A stretch of 64,000 bases of DNA from Aureimonas sp. AU20 (GCF_001442755.1 NZ_CP006370.1:1-64000); one strand, 5' to 3'; numbered from the stretch's first letter, positions 45,422 through 56,068 are shown. Translations and numbers: made by a program. The notes: generated by a model from the sequence alone, not told the origin.

Positions 45422-46534
45422 ATGATCGTTTTCGACAATGTCAGCAAACATTATCCCGGCGCCGCCATCGCGGTGAACGGGCTTTCGCTGGAGGCGCCCA
45501 ACGGCAAGCTGACCGTCTTCGTCGGCCCGTCGGGCTGCGGCAAGACGACGTCGCTTCGCATGGTCAACCGGCTGATCACGCCGACCTCCGGCACGATCCT
45601 CCTCGACGGCGAGCCCACCGACCGGATGGACGTGGCCCTGCTCCGGCGCCGGATTGGCTATGTCATCCAGCACGCCGGTCTGTTTCCGCATTTGACGGTG
45701 GTTCAGAACATCGCGTCGACGGCGCGGCTGAACGGCGTCGCCAAGCCCAAGGCGCTGAAGGACGCTCATGAACTCCTGGAGCGCGTCGGGCTGACGCAGG
45801 CCTTCGCCCATCGCTATCCCTGGCAATTGTCGGGCGGACAGCAGCAGCGCGTCGGCGTGGCGCGTGCGCTCGCCTCCGACCCGAATTTCATGCTGATGGA
45901 CGAGCCCTTCAGCGCGGTCGACCCGGTGGTTCGCGGGCAGTTGCAGGAAGAGTTTCTGCGGCTCCAGCGGGAGATCGGCAAGACGATCATCATGGTGACC
46001 CATGACATCGACGAGGCCCTGAAGCTGGGGGATCAGGTGGCGGTGCTGCGCACCGGCGGAACCCTGGCCCAGGTCGCGACGCCGCAGACCCTGCTGGCGC
46101 GGCCGGCGGACGCCTTCGTGGCCGATTTCGTCGGCCGGGACCGTGGCTACCGTTTCCTGTCTTTCGCCGAATTCGACGCCGCTCTGTCGCTCTGCGCCGA
46201 GCCCACCGTGACTCTGGGCGCAACGCCCGAGGCCGTGCGGGCGGCGGCCATCGACCGGTGGGTTCTGGTGGCGGATGCGGCGGGCCGGCCTCTCGGCTGG
46301 GCCGACAGCGCTTCTCTGACGGGCCCCGTGCGCGAGGGCGACCTCAATCTCAGCGGTACGCTGGCGCCGCAGGGGAGCACGTTGCGGCATGTTCTGGATG
46401 CGGCCTTGAGCGCCCCGTCCGGGCGCGGCGTCGTCGTCGGACCGGGCGGCGAACTCGTGGGAACGGCGACGCTGAGCGAGGTCGTCGCCGCCGTGGAGGG
46501 CGCCCGGCGGAGCCGTTCGGAGGCAGGCTCATGA
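45422..46534 (+). CDS. Betaine/choline-type (OpuB/ProU) ABC transporter ATP-binding protein
   Basis: 370 aa. The ATPase part (IVFDNVSKHYPGAAIAVNGL, Walker A GPSGCGKTT, RRRIGYVIQHAGLFPHLTV, signature LSGGQQQRVGVARALASDPN, Walker B LMDEPFSAVDPV, MVTHDIDEALKLGD) is typical of quaternary-amine importers. The last 130 residues form a CBS-like regulatory region (VRAAAIDRWVLVADAAGRPL and HVLDAALSAPSGRGVVVGPG), which in OpuA senses ionic strength. The order is ATPase, permease, permease, binding protein. The start ATG at 45422 gives the family N-terminus. Confidence 0.9.
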   Translation: MIVFDNVSKHYPGAAIAVNGLSLEAPNGKLTVFVGPSGCGKTTSLRMVNRLITPTSGTILLDGEPTDRMDVALLRRRIGYVIQHAGLFPHLTVVQNIASTARLNGVAKPKALKDAHELLERVGLTQAFAHRYPWQLSGGQQQRVGVARALASDPNFMLMDEPFSAVDPVVRGQLQEEFLRLQREIGKTIIMVTHDIDEALKLGDQVAVLRTGGTLAQVATPQTLLARPADAFVADFVGRDRGYRFLSFAEFDAALSLCAEPTVTLGATPEAVRAAAIDRWVLVADAAGRPLGWADSASLTGPVREGDLNLSGTLAPQGSTLRHVLDAALSAPSGRGVVVGPGGELVGTATLSEVVAAVEGARRSRSEAGS

Positions 46535-47175
46535 AGTTCGACTGGCTCTGGCGCGAGTCCGGGCGCATCGCGGACCTGTTTCTCTGGCATTTGGGGCTCT
46601 CGGTGCTGCCCGTGCTGATCGGCCTTCTCCTCGCCCTGCCGCTGGGCTGGCTGGCGCAGCGCTCCGGGCTTTTCCGCTCCACCTTCCTCGGCGCGGCCGG
46701 ACTTCTCTATACGATTCCCTCGCTCGCTCTCTTCGTGCTGCTGCCGCTGGTTCTGGGAACGCGCATCCTCGACCCGCTCAACGTCGTGGTCGCCCTCACC
46801 ATCTACGCCCTTGCCCTGCTGGTGCGAACGGTGAGCGACGGGCTGGACTCCGTCTCGCCGGACGTTCTGCAAGCGGCGAGTGCGATGGGCTATCGCCGCC
46901 TGCCGCGTCTTCTCTTTGTCGAACTTCCCCTGGCGGTGCCCGTCATCGCGGCGGGCCTGCGCGTTGCCGTCGTGTCCAATGTCAGCATCGTTTCGGTTGC
47001 CGCGCTGGTCGGCACGCCGCAGCTCGGCCTCCTGTTCACGCAGGGTCTTCAACTGCGCTTCCTGACGCCGATCATCGCGGGCATCGTTCTCTGCCTGCTT
47101 CTCGCCGCGCTTCTCGACGCGCTCGTGCTTCTCGTGGCGCACCGGCTGACGCCATGGCAGCCGAAAGGACGTTGA
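46531..47175 (+). CDS. OpuB-type ABC transporter permease
   Basis: 214 aa with about five to six membrane segments (LSVLPVLIGLLLALPLGWLA, LLYTIPSLALFVLLPLVLGT, ALTIYALALLVRTVSDGLDS). The EAA-type loop (AASAMGYRRLPRLLFVELPL) contacts the ATPase. It starts inside the ATPase stop (ATGA) and is followed after 3 bp by a second permease, as in OpuBB/OpuBD or YehW/YehY pairs. Confidence 0.9.
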   Translation: MKFDWLWRESGRIADLFLWHLGLSVLPVLIGLLLALPLGWLAQRSGLFRSTFLGAAGLLYTIPSLALFVLLPLVLGTRILDPLNVVVALTIYALALLVRTVSDGLDSVSPDVLQAASAMGYRRLPRLLFVELPLAVPVIAAGLRVAVVSNVSIVSVAALVGTPQLGLLFTQGLQLRFLTPIIAGIVLCLLLAALLDALVLLVAHRLTPWQPKGR

Positions 47176-47178
47176 CCC

Positions 47179-47865
47179 ATGCTGGCCTGGTTTCTCGATC
47201 CCACCCATTGGAGCGGACCGGACGGCGTTCCCGTCCTCCTCGTTCAGCATCTCACCTATAGTATCCTGGCCCTCCTCATCGCCTCTCTGATCGCGATGCC
47301 GATCGGGCTCTATGTCGGTCACACCCGCAAGGGTGTCGTCGTGATCGCGGGTCTCGCCAACGCGCTCCGCTCGCTTCCCAGCCTGGGGCTTATCGTGCTC
47401 CTGGTAATCCTCTTCGGTCCGGTCTTCGCGTCGGATCTCGCCTTCATCGTTCCCAGCCTCATCGTTCTCGTTCTGCTCGCCGTGCCGCCGATCATGACCG
47501 GCACCTATGCCGGGATCGCCGCCGTCGATCCGGCGGCGGTGGACGCGGCGCGCGGAATGGGGCACCGGCCGCTGGGCATCCTCTTCGGGGTCGAACTGCC
47601 CTGCGCCCTGCCGCTGATCTTCTCGGGGCTTCGCGGCGCGACGCTTCAGATCGTCTCGACGGCGACGATCGCCGCCTACGTTTCGCTCGGCGGGCTCGGA
47701 CGGCTGATCATCGATGGCCGCGCCCAGAACGATTATTACCAGATGGCCGCCGGCGCGGTTCTGGTCGGGCTTCTGGCGCTCGGCGTCGATCTCCTGATCG
47801 GCATCGTCTCGCGCCTGTCGGTCTCGCCGGGCCTGACCCGCCGCATCGTTCGCGCGCGCTCCTGA
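47179..47865 (+). CDS. OpuB-type ABC transporter permease
   Basis: 228 aa, partner of the preceding permease. It has segments LTYSILALLIASLIAMPIGL, LANALRSLPSLGLIVLLVIL and IVLVLLAVPPIMTGTYAGIA, and the loop VDAARGMGHRPLGILFGVEL. The two form a heterodimeric channel for quaternary ammonium or related compounds. 48 bp separate it from the binding-protein gene. Confidence 0.9.
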   Translation: MLAWFLDPTHWSGPDGVPVLLVQHLTYSILALLIASLIAMPIGLYVGHTRKGVVVIAGLANALRSLPSLGLIVLLVILFGPVFASDLAFIVPSLIVLVLLAVPPIMTGTYAGIAAVDPAAVDAARGMGHRPLGILFGVELPCALPLIFSGLRGATLQIVSTATIAAYVSLGGLGRLIIDGRAQNDYYQMAAGAVLVGLLALGVDLLIGIVSRLSVSPGLTRRIVRARS

Positions 47866-47913
47866 CATCGGCGCCGCAAGCCGCACTTCCTCAGCAACAA
47901 GGAGAACCCAAGC

Positions 47914-48828
47914 ATGGCAGTCCGAATGATGCCCGCGGTCGGCGCGCTGGCGCTCATGGCCCTTTCCACCTTGCCCGGCTTGGCGCAGAGCAATCCGCTC
48001 GCAGCCGACGCTCCGGCGCGAACCGACACCAACACGATCATCGTCGGCTCGGCGGACTTCCCCGAAAGCCAGCTACTGGCGACGATCTATGCCAAGGCGC
48101 TCGCCGCCAAGGGCCTCAAGACCGACATTCGCGCCAGCATCGGAAGCCGCGAGGTCTACATGCCGGCGCTCCTCGACGGCTCGATCGACCTCCTGCCGGA
48201 ATATGCCGGCGCCACGCTCAGCTATCTCGACAAGAACGCCACCGCCCATTCGCCGCAGGATGTCGCCGCCGCCCTCAAGGCCGCGCTGCCCAAGGGCGTC
48301 TCGATGCTGACACCCTCGCCCGCGCAGGACGGCGACGTTCTCGCCGTGACGCGCGCCACCGCCGACAAGTACAAGCTCAAGACCATCGCCGACCTGAAGC
48401 CCCATGCCGGCGACCTGGTGCTCGGCGGGCCGCCGGAATGGAAGACCCGCAAGGAAGGCGTCGTCGGCCTGAAGGACGTCTACGGCCTCGAGTTCAAGTC
48501 GTTCAAGGCGCTCGACGTCGGCGGTCCGCTGACCGTGACCGCGCTCGCCAACGGCCAGGTCCAGGTCGCCGACCTGTTCTCGACCGACCCGGCGATCGTA
48601 GCGAACGATTTCGTCGCGCTGGACGACAATCAGAACCTGTTCCCAGCCCAGAACATCGTTCCGGTCATCGCCGCCGCCAAGGTCGACGACACCGTCACCA
48701 AGACGCTCGACGCGGTGTCCGCCGCCCTGACGACCAAGGACCTGATCGAAATGAACGGCCGCCTCGCGTCGCAGGAAAGCTATGATGTGGTGGCCGGCGA
48801 GTGGCTCGCGACGCACAAGCTCGACTGA
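47914..48828 (+). CDS. OpuBC/OsmF-type periplasmic substrate-binding protein
   Basis: 304 aa with a signal peptide (MMPAVGALALMALSTLPGLA then Q). The fold is that of ABC glycine-betaine/choline binders: IIVGSADFPESQLLATIYAK, the DLLPEYAGATLSYLD motif, TPSPAQDGDVLAVTRATADK and VADLFSTDPAIVANDFVALD. Substrates of this family include betaine, choline and ergothioneine-type compounds. The hut locus converges on it, so histidine or histidine betaines are conceivable but unproven. A strong terminator follows. Confidence 0.89.
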   Translation: MAVRMMPAVGALALMALSTLPGLAQSNPLAADAPARTDTNTIIVGSADFPESQLLATIYAKALAAKGLKTDIRASIGSREVYMPALLDGSIDLLPEYAGATLSYLDKNATAHSPQDVAAALKAALPKGVSMLTPSPAQDGDVLAVTRATADKYKLKTIADLKPHAGDLVLGGPPEWKTRKEGVVGLKDVYGLEFKSFKALDVGGPLTVTALANGQVQVADLFSTDPAIVANDFVALDDNQNLFPAQNIVPVIAAAKVDDTVTKTLDAVSAALTTKDLIEMNGRLASQESYDVVAGEWLATHKLD

Positions 48829-48852
48829 GCTTGTTCCGATGGCAGACAAACG

Positions 48853-48883
48853 AAAGGGGCGTCGCATCGCGGCGCCCCTTTTT
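48853..48883. terminator. Intrinsic terminator between the OpuB operon and hutD
   Basis: Perfect 9-bp stem AAAGGGGCG (48853-48861) and CGCCCCTTT (48873-48881) followed by further T residues on the plus strand and by an A-rich stretch upstream. It can therefore act in both directions between the convergent binding-protein gene and hutD. Confidence 0.85.
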
Positions 48884-48914
48884 GTTCGTTCGATCGGCGG
48901 CGGAGCGCCGGGTG

Positions 48915-49493
48915 TCAGTCGTCGATCTCGACGAGGTAGGCGGGAACGGGCGCCGAGGCCGAGAGGCGAAGCGACAGGGCGGGCGCCGACAGGGCGATCG
49001 CGTCGCCCGCCACGACCTCGACTTCCGCAGCGTCCATCACGACCCGGCAAGGACTCAGCGGGATCAGGAAGCCCCAGCGCCCACCAAGCTCGATGGCGGG
49101 GCCGAGGCTCGGCACGAACGAAACGCGATGCGTGCACGCTCCGCGCCGCGTCATGACATTGAGATCGCGAATCGGCCCGTCATGCAGGCGGGCGAATGTC
49201 GGCGCGTCGGCGGGAAAGGACAGCGGGTACGATCCCGCCGTCAGGCGCCAGTGCCCTTGCCCCTCGATCTCGAGATCCATGCCGTGGCCGGCGAGGATCG
49301 AGAGCGTGCGATCGATGCCCTCGAACCGCGAGAAAGGGCCGTCGCTCGCGACATCAGCCATGCTGATCCGCCAGTCGAAATCGGCAAGGCCCGCTCCCGG
49401 CGGATGGACGGCGATCTCGATGGTTTCGCCGCCGCCGTTCTTCCAGGGCATGCGCCGATGATCGGCGGCGCGCAGGATGCCGCCTTCGCTCAC
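48915..49493 (-). CDS. hutD: HutD-family protein
   Basis: 192-aa bicupin of the HutD family ([56 protein letters not shown]). HutD proteins are found in hut loci and are thought to limit or tune histidine utilisation by binding urocanate-like ligands; no enzyme activity is known. It is the last gene of the minus-strand hut operon and overlaps hutU by 4 bp. Confidence 0.9.
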   Translation of the reverse strand: MSEGGILRAADHRRMPWKNGGGETIEIAVHPPGAGLADFDWRISMADVASDGPFSRFEGIDRTLSILAGHGMDLEIEGQGHWRLTAGSYPLSFPADAPTFARLHDGPIRDLNVMTRRGACTHRVSFVPSLGPAIELGGRWGFLIPLSPCRVVMDAAEVEVVAGDAIALSAPALSLRLSASAPVPAYLVEIDD

Positions 49494-51166
49494 CGAAGGA
49501 TCGCCGGCAGGCGCAGACCCTTTTCGCGGGCGCAGTCCAGCGCGATCTCGTAGCCGGCGTCGGCATGGCGCATGACGCCGGTGCCGGGGTCGTTCCAGAG
49601 CACGTTGGCAAGGCGCCGATCAGCGTCCTCGCTGCCGTCGGCGCAGATCACCATGCCGGAATGCTGGCTGAAGCCCATGCCGACGCCGCCGCCGTGATGG
49701 AGCGAGACCCAGGTGGCGCCGGACGCGGTGTTGAGCAGCGCGTTGAGCAGCGGCCAGTCGGACACCGCGTCCGACCCGTCGCGCATCGCCTCCGTCTCGC
49801 GGTTGGGCGAAGCGACCGAGCCGGAGTCCAGGTGATCGCGGCCGATCACGACCGGCGCCTTCAGCTCGCCATTGCGCACCATCTCGTTGAAGGCGAGGCC
49901 CAGTCTGTGCCGGTCGCCCAGGCCCACCCAGCAGATGCGCGCCGGCAGGCCCTGGAAGGCGATGCGCTCGCGCGCCATGTCGAGCCAGCGGTGGAGATGG
50001 GCGTTGTCGGGGAGAAGCTCCTTCACCTTGGCGTCGGTGCGGTAGATGTCCTCCGGGTCGCCCGACAGGGCCGCCCAGCGGAACGGGCCGACGCCCCGGC
50101 AGAAGAGCGGGCGGATATAGGCCGGCACGAAGCCGGGGAAGTCGAAGGCGTTCTCCAGCCCCTCGTCCTTGGCCACCTGGCGGATGTTGTTGCCATAGTC
50201 GAGCGTCGGCACGCCGGCTTGGTGGAAAGCGAGCATGGCCTCGACATGGGTGCGCATGGAGGCGCGGGCCGCCTTCTCGACGGCCTTCGGATCGCTCTCG
50301 CGCTTGGCCCGCCATTCGCCCATGGTCCAGCCGGCGGGGAGATAGCCGTTGATCGGATCGTGCGCCGAGGTCTGGTCGGTGACGATGTCGGGGCGGATGC
50401 CGCGCCGGACCATCTCGGGCAGGATCTCGGCCGCGTTGCCGAGCAGCCCGACCGATTTCGCCTCCCCCGCCGCCGTCCAGCGCTCGATCATCGCCATGGC
50501 CTCGTCCAGCGTCTCCGCCTTCTCGTCGACATAGCGGGTGCGCAGGCGGAACTCGATCGAGTCCGGGTTGCACTCGATGGCAAGGCACGAGGCGCCGGCC
50601 ATGACGGCGGCGAGCGGCTGCGCTCCACCCATGCCGCCCAAGCCCCCCGTCAGCACCCATTTGCCCTTGAGACTGCCGCCGTAATGCTGGCGCCCGGCCT
50701 CCACGAAGGTCTCGTAGGTGCCCTGCACGATGCCCTGCGTGCCGATATAGATCCAGGAACCGGCGGTCATCTGGCCGTACATGGCCAGCCCCCGCTTATC
50801 CAGCTCGTTGAAATGATCCCAATTGGCCCAATGCGGCACGAGGTTGGAATTGGCGATGAGAACGCGCGGCGCGTCCTTGTGCGTGCGGAAGACGCCCACC
50901 GGCTTGCCGGACTGGACGAGCAGCGTCTCGTCCGCTTCCAGGTCGCGCAGCGTCGCGACGATGCGGTCGAAATCGTCCCAGGTGCGCGCGGCGCGGCCGA
51001 TGCCACCATAGACAACCAGCTCGTGCGGGTTCTCCGCCACATCGGGATCGAGATTGTTCATGAGCATGCGCAGAGGCGCTTCGGTGAGCCAGCTCTTGGC
51101 GGTGAGCTCGGTGCCGGTCGCGGCGCGGACGGTGCGGGCGTTGTGGCGCGGGTTCGGGAGCGACAT
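49490..51166 (-). CDS. hutU: Urocanate hydratase
   Basis: 558 aa, the usual length. It converts urocanate to 4-imidazolone-5-propionate with tightly bound NAD. Visible family blocks are [40 protein letters not shown], the catalytic-cysteine region [20 protein letters not shown] and [19 protein letters not shown]. It lies 6 bp after hutG. No defect is seen. Confidence 0.95.
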   Translation of the reverse strand: MSLPNPRHNARTVRAATGTELTAKSWLTEAPLRMLMNNLDPDVAENPHELVVYGGIGRAARTWDDFDRIVATLRDLEADETLLVQSGKPVGVFRTHKDAPRVLIANSNLVPHWANWDHFNELDKRGLAMYGQMTAGSWIYIGTQGIVQGTYETFVEAGRQHYGGSLKGKWVLTGGLGGMGGAQPLAAVMAGASCLAIECNPDSIEFRLRTRYVDEKAETLDEAMAMIERWTAAGEAKSVGLLGNAAEILPEMVRRGIRPDIVTDQTSAHDPINGYLPAGWTMGEWRAKRESDPKAVEKAARASMRTHVEAMLAFHQAGVPTLDYGNNIRQVAKDEGLENAFDFPGFVPAYIRPLFCRGVGPFRWAALSGDPEDIYRTDAKVKELLPDNAHLHRWLDMARERIAFQGLPARICWVGLGDRHRLGLAFNEMVRNGELKAPVVIGRDHLDSGSVASPNRETEAMRDGSDAVSDWPLLNALLNTASGATWVSLHHGGGVGMGFSQHSGMVICADGSEDADRRLANVLWNDPGTGVMRHADAGYEIALDCAREKGLRLPAILR

Positions 51167-51172
51167 GGCCGA

Positions 51173-51973
51173 TCAGCCTTTCAGAGTGGCGCCGAGCGCC
51201 TCGATGCGGTGGAGAAGCGTGGAAAGCACAGCGCGCAGCCGCTCGGCCCGTCGCTCGTCGTAGCGGAAGGGCGGGGCTTCCGTTTCGAGATGGGTGGCTT
51301 GCGCCAGTTCCATCTGGATGGCGTGGACGCCCTCCTTGGGCCGCCCGTAATGGCGCGTGGTCCAGCCGCCCTTGAAGCGCCCGTTGAGCACGCTGGAGAA
51401 GCCGTCTGCCGCAGCGCAGATCTCGCGTGCCGCCTGCTCGATCTCGGGGGCGCAGGTTCGCCCCTCGTCCGTGCCGATGTTCAAATCCGGCAGCCGTCCC
51501 TCGAACAGGAACGGAATGTGCGAGCGGATGGAATGGCAGTCGTAGAGAATGGCGTAGCCGTGCAGCGCCTTGACCCGTTCGATCTCGGTAGACAGCGCCT
51601 CGTGATAGGGCTTGTGGAAGGCGGCGAGCCGCCGCGCCGTTTCCGCCTCGTCCGGCTCCTCGCCCTCGCGCCAGATCGGTTGGCCGTCGAAATCGATGAC
51701 CGGTATGAGGCCGGTCGTGTTCTGGCCGGGATAAAGGCTCGCCCCCGACGGGTCGCGATTGGCGTCGATCACATAGCGATGGAAGGTCGCCCGCACCGTC
51801 GTGGCACCGGGCAGAAGCCCGTCGTAGAGGCGCTCGATATGCCAGTCCGTGTCGCGGAGGAGCCGCCCTTCCGCGTTCAATTTGGCCTCGATCTCGGGGG
51901 GAACGAGCGTTCCCGTGTGGGGAAACGCGATGACGACGGGCGAGGTGCCCTGGTGCCGTTCGAAGACGCTCAT
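51173..51973 (-). CDS. hutG: N-formylglutamate deformylase
   Basis: 266 aa. It hydrolyses N-formyl-L-glutamate to glutamate and formate, the last step of the five-step histidine route. Metal-ligand blocks are [52 protein letters not shown] and [20 protein letters not shown]. The start ATG at 51973 overlaps the hutI stop (ATGA), giving the usual N-terminus MSVFERHQG. The frame is open far upstream but only as an antiphase continuation through hutI. Confidence 0.94.
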   Translation of the reverse strand: MSVFERHQGTSPVVIAFPHTGTLVPPEIEAKLNAEGRLLRDTDWHIERLYDGLLPGATTVRATFHRYVIDANRDPSGASLYPGQNTTGLIPVIDFDGQPIWREGEEPDEAETARRLAAFHKPYHEALSTEIERVKALHGYAILYDCHSIRSHIPFLFEGRLPDLNIGTDEGRTCAPEIEQAAREICAAADGFSSVLNGRFKGGWTTRHYGRPKEGVHAIQMELAQATHLETEAPPFRYDERRAERLRAVLSTLLHRIEALGATLKG

Positions 51974-53181
51974 CGACCGAACCTCTTTCCTTGGAAATAG
52001 CGGGCATGGAGGGGATTGAAGCCGATGCGATAGACCAGCTCGGCCGGGCTTCCGACATCCCAGACCGCGAGATCGGCGGACTTGCCGGGCTCGATCGTGC
52101 CGGTCTCGGCCAGGAGGCCCAACGCGCGCGCCGCCTCGCGCGTCGTTCCGGCGAGACATTCCTCCACCGTCAGCCGGAACAGCGTCGCGCCCATGTTCAT
52201 GGTGAGAAGCAGCGATGTCAGCGGCGAGGTGCCGGGGTTGCAGTCGGTCGCCAGCGCCAGCTTCGTGCCGGCCTGGCGGAACAGGTCCACCGGCGGCGCC
52301 TGCGTCTCGCGAATGAAGTAATAGGCGCCGGGCAGGAGCACGGCGACCGTGCCGCTGGCCATCATGGCCGCCGCGTCTTCCGCCGTCGCATATTCGAGAT
52401 GGTCGGCCGAAAGCGCCCCGAAGCGCGCCGCCAGCGCCGCGCCGCCGGCATGGGACAATTGCTCGGCATGAAGCTTCACCGGCAGGCCCAGCGCGCGCGC
52501 CGCCTCGAAGACATCGGTCATCTCTTCCGCCGAAAAGGCGATGCCCTCGCAGAACCCGTCCACCGCATCCACCAGCCCGCGCCGATGCGCCTCGCGCAGG
52601 CCGGGTATCGCGACCTCCCGGAGATAGTCGGCGTTGCGGCCCTTGTAGTCGGCGGGCGTCGCGTGGGCGGCGAGCCAGCTCGTCACGATCCGCACCGGGC
52701 GCAGGCTCGCCAGCAGCCGCGCGGCCTCCAGCATCCGGCATTCCGCCTCGATTTCCAGCCCGTAGCCGGACTTGATCTCCACCGTCGAGACGCCTTCCGC
52801 CAGGAGCGCGTCGAGGCGCGGCAGCGCGGTCTCGGCCAGCTCGCGCACCGAGAGCGCGCGCGTGGCGGCAAGCGAGGCGACGATGCCGCCCCCTGCCCTG
52901 GCGATCTCCTCGTAGCTCGCGCCGGCGAGGCGCATTTCGAATTCGCGCGCTCTGGTGCCGCCATGAACGAGATGGGTGTGGCAGTCGATCAGGGCCGGCG
53001 TCACCCAGCGCCCGCCGAGATCCACCACGTCCGCGCCCTCGGTGCCGGGAAGCGCGGCGCGCGGGCCGGCATAGCTGATACGCCCCGCCTCGATCAGGAT
53101 CGCGCCGTCCTCGACGACACCCAGCCCGTCGGCATCCTCGCGCAGCGTCGCCAGCCGCGCATTGGTCAGGAGTTGGCTCAT
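51970..53181 (-). CDS. hutI: Imidazolonepropionase
   Basis: 403 aa amidohydrolase converting imidazolone propionate to N-formimino-L-glutamate. The metal site H-x-H is in [20 protein letters not shown]; further blocks are [18 protein letters not shown], the [20 protein letters not shown] histidine and [20 protein letters not shown]. It overlaps hutH and hutG by 4 bp each. Confidence 0.95.
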   Translation of the reverse strand: MSQLLTNARLATLREDADGLGVVEDGAILIEAGRISYAGPRAALPGTEGADVVDLGGRWVTPALIDCHTHLVHGGTRAREFEMRLAGASYEEIARAGGGIVASLAATRALSVRELAETALPRLDALLAEGVSTVEIKSGYGLEIEAECRMLEAARLLASLRPVRIVTSWLAAHATPADYKGRNADYLREVAIPGLREAHRRGLVDAVDGFCEGIAFSAEEMTDVFEAARALGLPVKLHAEQLSHAGGAALAARFGALSADHLEYATAEDAAAMMASGTVAVLLPGAYYFIRETQAPPVDLFRQAGTKLALATDCNPGTSPLTSLLLTMNMGATLFRLTVEECLAGTTREAARALGLLAETGTIEPGKSADLAVWDVGSPAELVYRIGFNPLHARYFQGKRFGR

Positions 53182-54692
53182 GCGGAGTCCTCTGGAAAGG
53201 CCGGGGCGCGAAGAAGCGCGCGCATCACCGCGATGTCGGCGTTCATCGGCCGGTCGTCGGCATAGGGCGGCACGACCGCGCGCACCCGGCGGTAGAGCGT
53301 CTGCGTGCCCGGCGCACGGTCCGCGATCGGCTGAAGCTCGTAGGCCTGGCTAGCGCACAAAAGCTCGATCGCCAGAATGTCGCCGAGATTATCGAGGATC
53401 GCGAGAAGCTTCGTGGCGGCTGGTGTCGCGTGGGTCAGCATATCCTCCTGCAAGGCGGAGGTGATGCCGCCGTCGAGGCTCGCGGGCTGGGCAAGACGCC
53501 GGTTCTCGGCGACGAGCGCGGCGGCGGTGTATTGCGCGATCATGTAGCCGGAGAAGACGCCCCCCTCCTGTGCCAGAAAGGCGGGAAGGCCGCTCACCAG
53601 CGGGTTCACCAGCCGGTCGATCCGCCGCTCGGCCATCGCCGCGACCTCGGCGGCGGCGACAGCCAGCCCGTCCAGCGCCAGCGCCAGCGCGGCGGCCACG
53701 GCATGGGCCTCGGATCGCACCACGGGTTGTTCCGGCGTGCCCGACACGGCCGGATTGTCGGTCACGCTCGCCAGCTCGTCCGCCAAAGCGCGCTCAGTCG
53801 CCGACCATACGTCGCGCGCCGCGCCGTGAACGTGCGGAACCGCCCGCAGGCTCAAAGGGTCCTGCGTGCGACGCCCCGCCCGCTCCGCCAGGAGCGGACT
53901 GCCGGCGAGCAGCTCGCGCATCCGCCGCCCCACCGCCTGCAGCCCTTCGCAGCGGCGCAAGGCCAGCGTCTCGGCGTCGAACGTGCCCGCCTGGCTTCCC
54001 AGATTCTCGTAGGTCATCGCGGCGGCGGCGTCCGCCCAGTCGAGAAGCGCTTCGAGGCGCGCGAGGGCGAGGCAGCCGAGCCCGGTGGAACAGGGCGTTC
54101 CGTTGACGAGGCTCAAGCCTTCCTTGGCTTCCAGAACCAGCGGCGCGCGGCCGATCCGCGCCATCGCTTCCGTGCCGTCGATCCGCTCCGCCCCGGCCAT
54201 GGCCTCGCCGTGCCCGATCAGCACGAGGCCGATCGCCGCCGCGTGGGTGAGATAGCCGACCGAGCCGCGCGAGGGGACGAGCGGCAGGATGTCGGCGTCG
54301 AGCAGAGCGATCAGCGCGTCCACCACCTCAAGCCGCACGCCCGAGGCGCCGTGGGCGAAACCGTTGATCTCGGCCGCCATCACGGCGCGCGTTTCCTCGC
54401 GCCCCAGCGGCTCACCCAGCCCGCAGGCGTGGCTGAAAAGGAGATTGCGCGACAGCGCCTGCTGGAGCGGGCGATCCACGATCACGTCGCAAAGCGCCCC
54501 GACGCCGGTGTTGATGCCGTAGCCGCGAATGCCCTTTTCGGACAAAGCCACGACGATCCGCCGGCCTTGGGCGATGCGCTCGCGAGCGGCTTCCGTCAGC
54601 GCGAGCGGCGCCCCACGCGCCACGCGGGCGATCTCGGCGGGAGACAGGGGCCGGTCGAGATGGACCATCGCAGAAGGTGCCGCCGCCGTCAT
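53178..54692 (-). CDS. hutH: Histidine ammonia-lyase family protein lacking the MIO-forming Ala-Ser-Gly
   Basis: 504 aa, positioned as hutH between hutF and hutI with ATGA overlaps on both sides. Conserved family elements are GYGINTGVG (Tyr at 58), [11 protein letters not shown] (His at 88), [11 protein letters not shown] (Asn at 197), TQDPLSLR (277-283) and [10 protein letters not shown] (Glu at 416). However, at the place of GSVG-ASG-DLAPLAH the protein reads [18 protein letters not shown]: the three residues that cyclise to the MIO cofactor are missing, as a clean three-residue gap. The tyrosine of QDxYSLR is Leu280, and the N-F-H-A segment is S-E-A-H. An ASG at 116-118 belongs to another, helical site. 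The gene is otherwise intact, so it is either a divergent lyase or inactive. Confidence 0.88.
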   Translation of the reverse strand: MTAAAPSAMVHLDRPLSPAEIARVARGAPLALTEAARERIAQGRRIVVALSEKGIRGYGINTGVGALCDVIVDRPLQQALSRNLLFSHACGLGEPLGREETRAVMAAEINGFAHGASGVRLEVVDALIALLDADILPLVPSRGSVGYLTHAAAIGLVLIGHGEAMAGAERIDGTEAMARIGRAPLVLEAKEGLSLVNGTPCSTGLGCLALARLEALLDWADAAAAMTYENLGSQAGTFDAETLALRRCEGLQAVGRRMRELLAGSPLLAERAGRRTQDPLSLRAVPHVHGAARDVWSATERALADELASVTDNPAVSGTPEQPVVRSEAHAVAAALALALDGLAVAAAEVAAMAERRIDRLVNPLVSGLPAFLAQEGGVFSGYMIAQYTAAALVAENRRLAQPASLDGGITSALQEDMLTHATPAATKLLAILDNLGDILAIELLCASQAYELQPIADRAPGTQTLYRRVRAVVPPYADDRPMNADIAVMRALLRAPAFPEDSA

Positions 54693-56068
54693 TGCAGCCT
54701 CCGCAGCGCCTTGGCGAAGGCGGCGTCGATCGCCTCGTCGGCCGCATGGCGGCGCTCGCGGATCGCGAACCGGCCGCCGACGACGACGTCGCGCACCACG
54801 TCCGGGACGGCGAAGAGCCAGCGGTCGAGGATCGCGTCGCCCTCGCGCCCTTCGGCGGCCGCGGCGATGAACGGGTTCGCGCCGTCGAGCACCACCAGAT
54901 CGGCCGGGGCGCCGACGCGAATGCCGGATGCCGCGACGCCCGTCGCTTGCGCCCCGCCCGCCAGCGCCGCCTCGAACATCGTGCGCCCGACCGACGCGCC
55001 CGGGCCGGAAGCGAGGCGGTTGCGCCGGCGATCGCGCAGCCGCTGGCCGTATTCGAGAAGCCGCAACTCCTCGGCGAGGCCGGTCGCGACATGACTGTCG
55101 GTTCCGATCCCCAGTCGCCCACCGGCGGCGAGATAGCGGGTGGCGGGAAAGATGCCGTCGCCGAGATTGGCTTCGGTCGCCGGGCAAAGGCCCGCGACGG
55201 CGCCGGACGCGGCGAGGCGCGCCGTCTCCTCCGGTGTCATGTGCGTGGCATGGATGGCGCACCAGCGGGCGTCCACCGCCATCTCGTCCAAGAGCCATTC
55301 CACCGGCCGCCGTCCGCTCCAGGCGAGGCATTCCTCGACCTCGCGCTCCTGCTCGGCGACATGAATGTGGATCGGGCCTCCGCTGCGTTCCTCCGCCAAA
55401 ATCGCGCGGATTTCCTCGGGCGTCGCGGCGCGCAGCGAGTGGATCGCCAGACCCAGCGTCGCGCCCGACGCCTCGCAGGCGGGAGCGAGCGTCTGGAGGA
55501 GCGTCAGGAAGCCGTCGACATCGTGCAGGAAAGGCCGCTGGCCCTCGCCCGGCGCGGCGCCGCCGAAATTCGAATGGGCGTAGAAGACGGGAAGATGCGT
55601 GAGGCCGATCCCGGCCGTGGCGGCGGCCGCGAGAATGCGGCGCGAGGTCTCGGCGGGATCGGCATAGGGCGCGCCGTCGACCCCGTGATGGAGGTAATGA
55701 AACTCCGCGACGCGCGAGAAGCCGCCCTTCAGCATCTCGACATAGAGCTTGGCGGCGATGGCCCCGATGTCGTCCGGCGTCATCAGCCCAAGCGTTCGAT
55801 ACATCTCGGCGCGCCAGGTCCAGAAACTGTCGTCGCCCCGCCCTGCCCGCTCGGCCAGACCCGCCATGGCGCGCTGGAAGGCATGGGAATGCAGGTTGGC
55901 GAGGGCGGGAACCACGGGCCCGCGCAGGCGCTCGCCCCCTTCGGCAGTCGATCCCGACGACACCGAGGCGATCCGCCCGTCCGCGCCCACCTCGATCGCG
56001 ACATCGCGCGCCCAGCCTCCCGGCAGGAGGGCGATCGGACAATGGAAGCGCGAGGTCGGTGAAGGCAT
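54689..56068 (-). CDS. hutF: Formimidoylglutamate deiminase
   Basis: 459 aa amidohydrolase that deaminates N-formimino-L-glutamate to N-formyl-L-glutamate, feeding HutG. Metal and substrate blocks are NLHSHAFQRAMAGLAERAGR, VAEFHYLHHGVDGAPY, IHVAEQEREVEECLAW, GLCPATEANLGDGIFPATRY and GIGTDSHVATGLAEELRLLE. It is the first gene of the minus-strand hut operon and faces the divergent hutC. Presence of hutF and hutG shows use of the five-enzyme route instead of direct HutE-type formamide release. Confidence 0.94.
   Translation of the reverse strand: MPSPTSRFHCPIALLPGGWARDVAIEVGADGRIASVSSGSTAEGGERLRGPVVPALANLHSHAFQRAMAGLAERAGRGDDSFWTWRAEMYRTLGLMTPDDIGAIAAKLYVEMLKGGFSRVAEFHYLHHGVDGAPYADPAETSRRILAAAATAGIGLTHLPVFYAHSNFGGAAPGEGQRPFLHDVDGFLTLLQTLAPACEASGATLGLAIHSLRAATPEEIRAILAEERSGGPIHIHVAEQEREVEECLAWSGRRPVEWLLDEMAVDARWCAIHATHMTPEETARLAASGAVAGLCPATEANLGDGIFPATRYLAAGGRLGIGTDSHVATGLAEELRLLEYGQRLRDRRRNRLASGPGASVGRTMFEAALAGGAQATGVAASGIRVGAPADLVVLDGANPFIAAAAEGREGDAILDRWLFAVPDVVRDVVVGGRFAIRERRHAADEAIDAAFAKALRRLQ

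Noticed and set aside
53178..56042. A 954-codon open frame across hutH and hutF
   Set aside because: Only the hutH portion is coding; the part over hutF is antiphase, Arg-rich and without family similarity. The genuine hutF lies in another frame with all its motifs.
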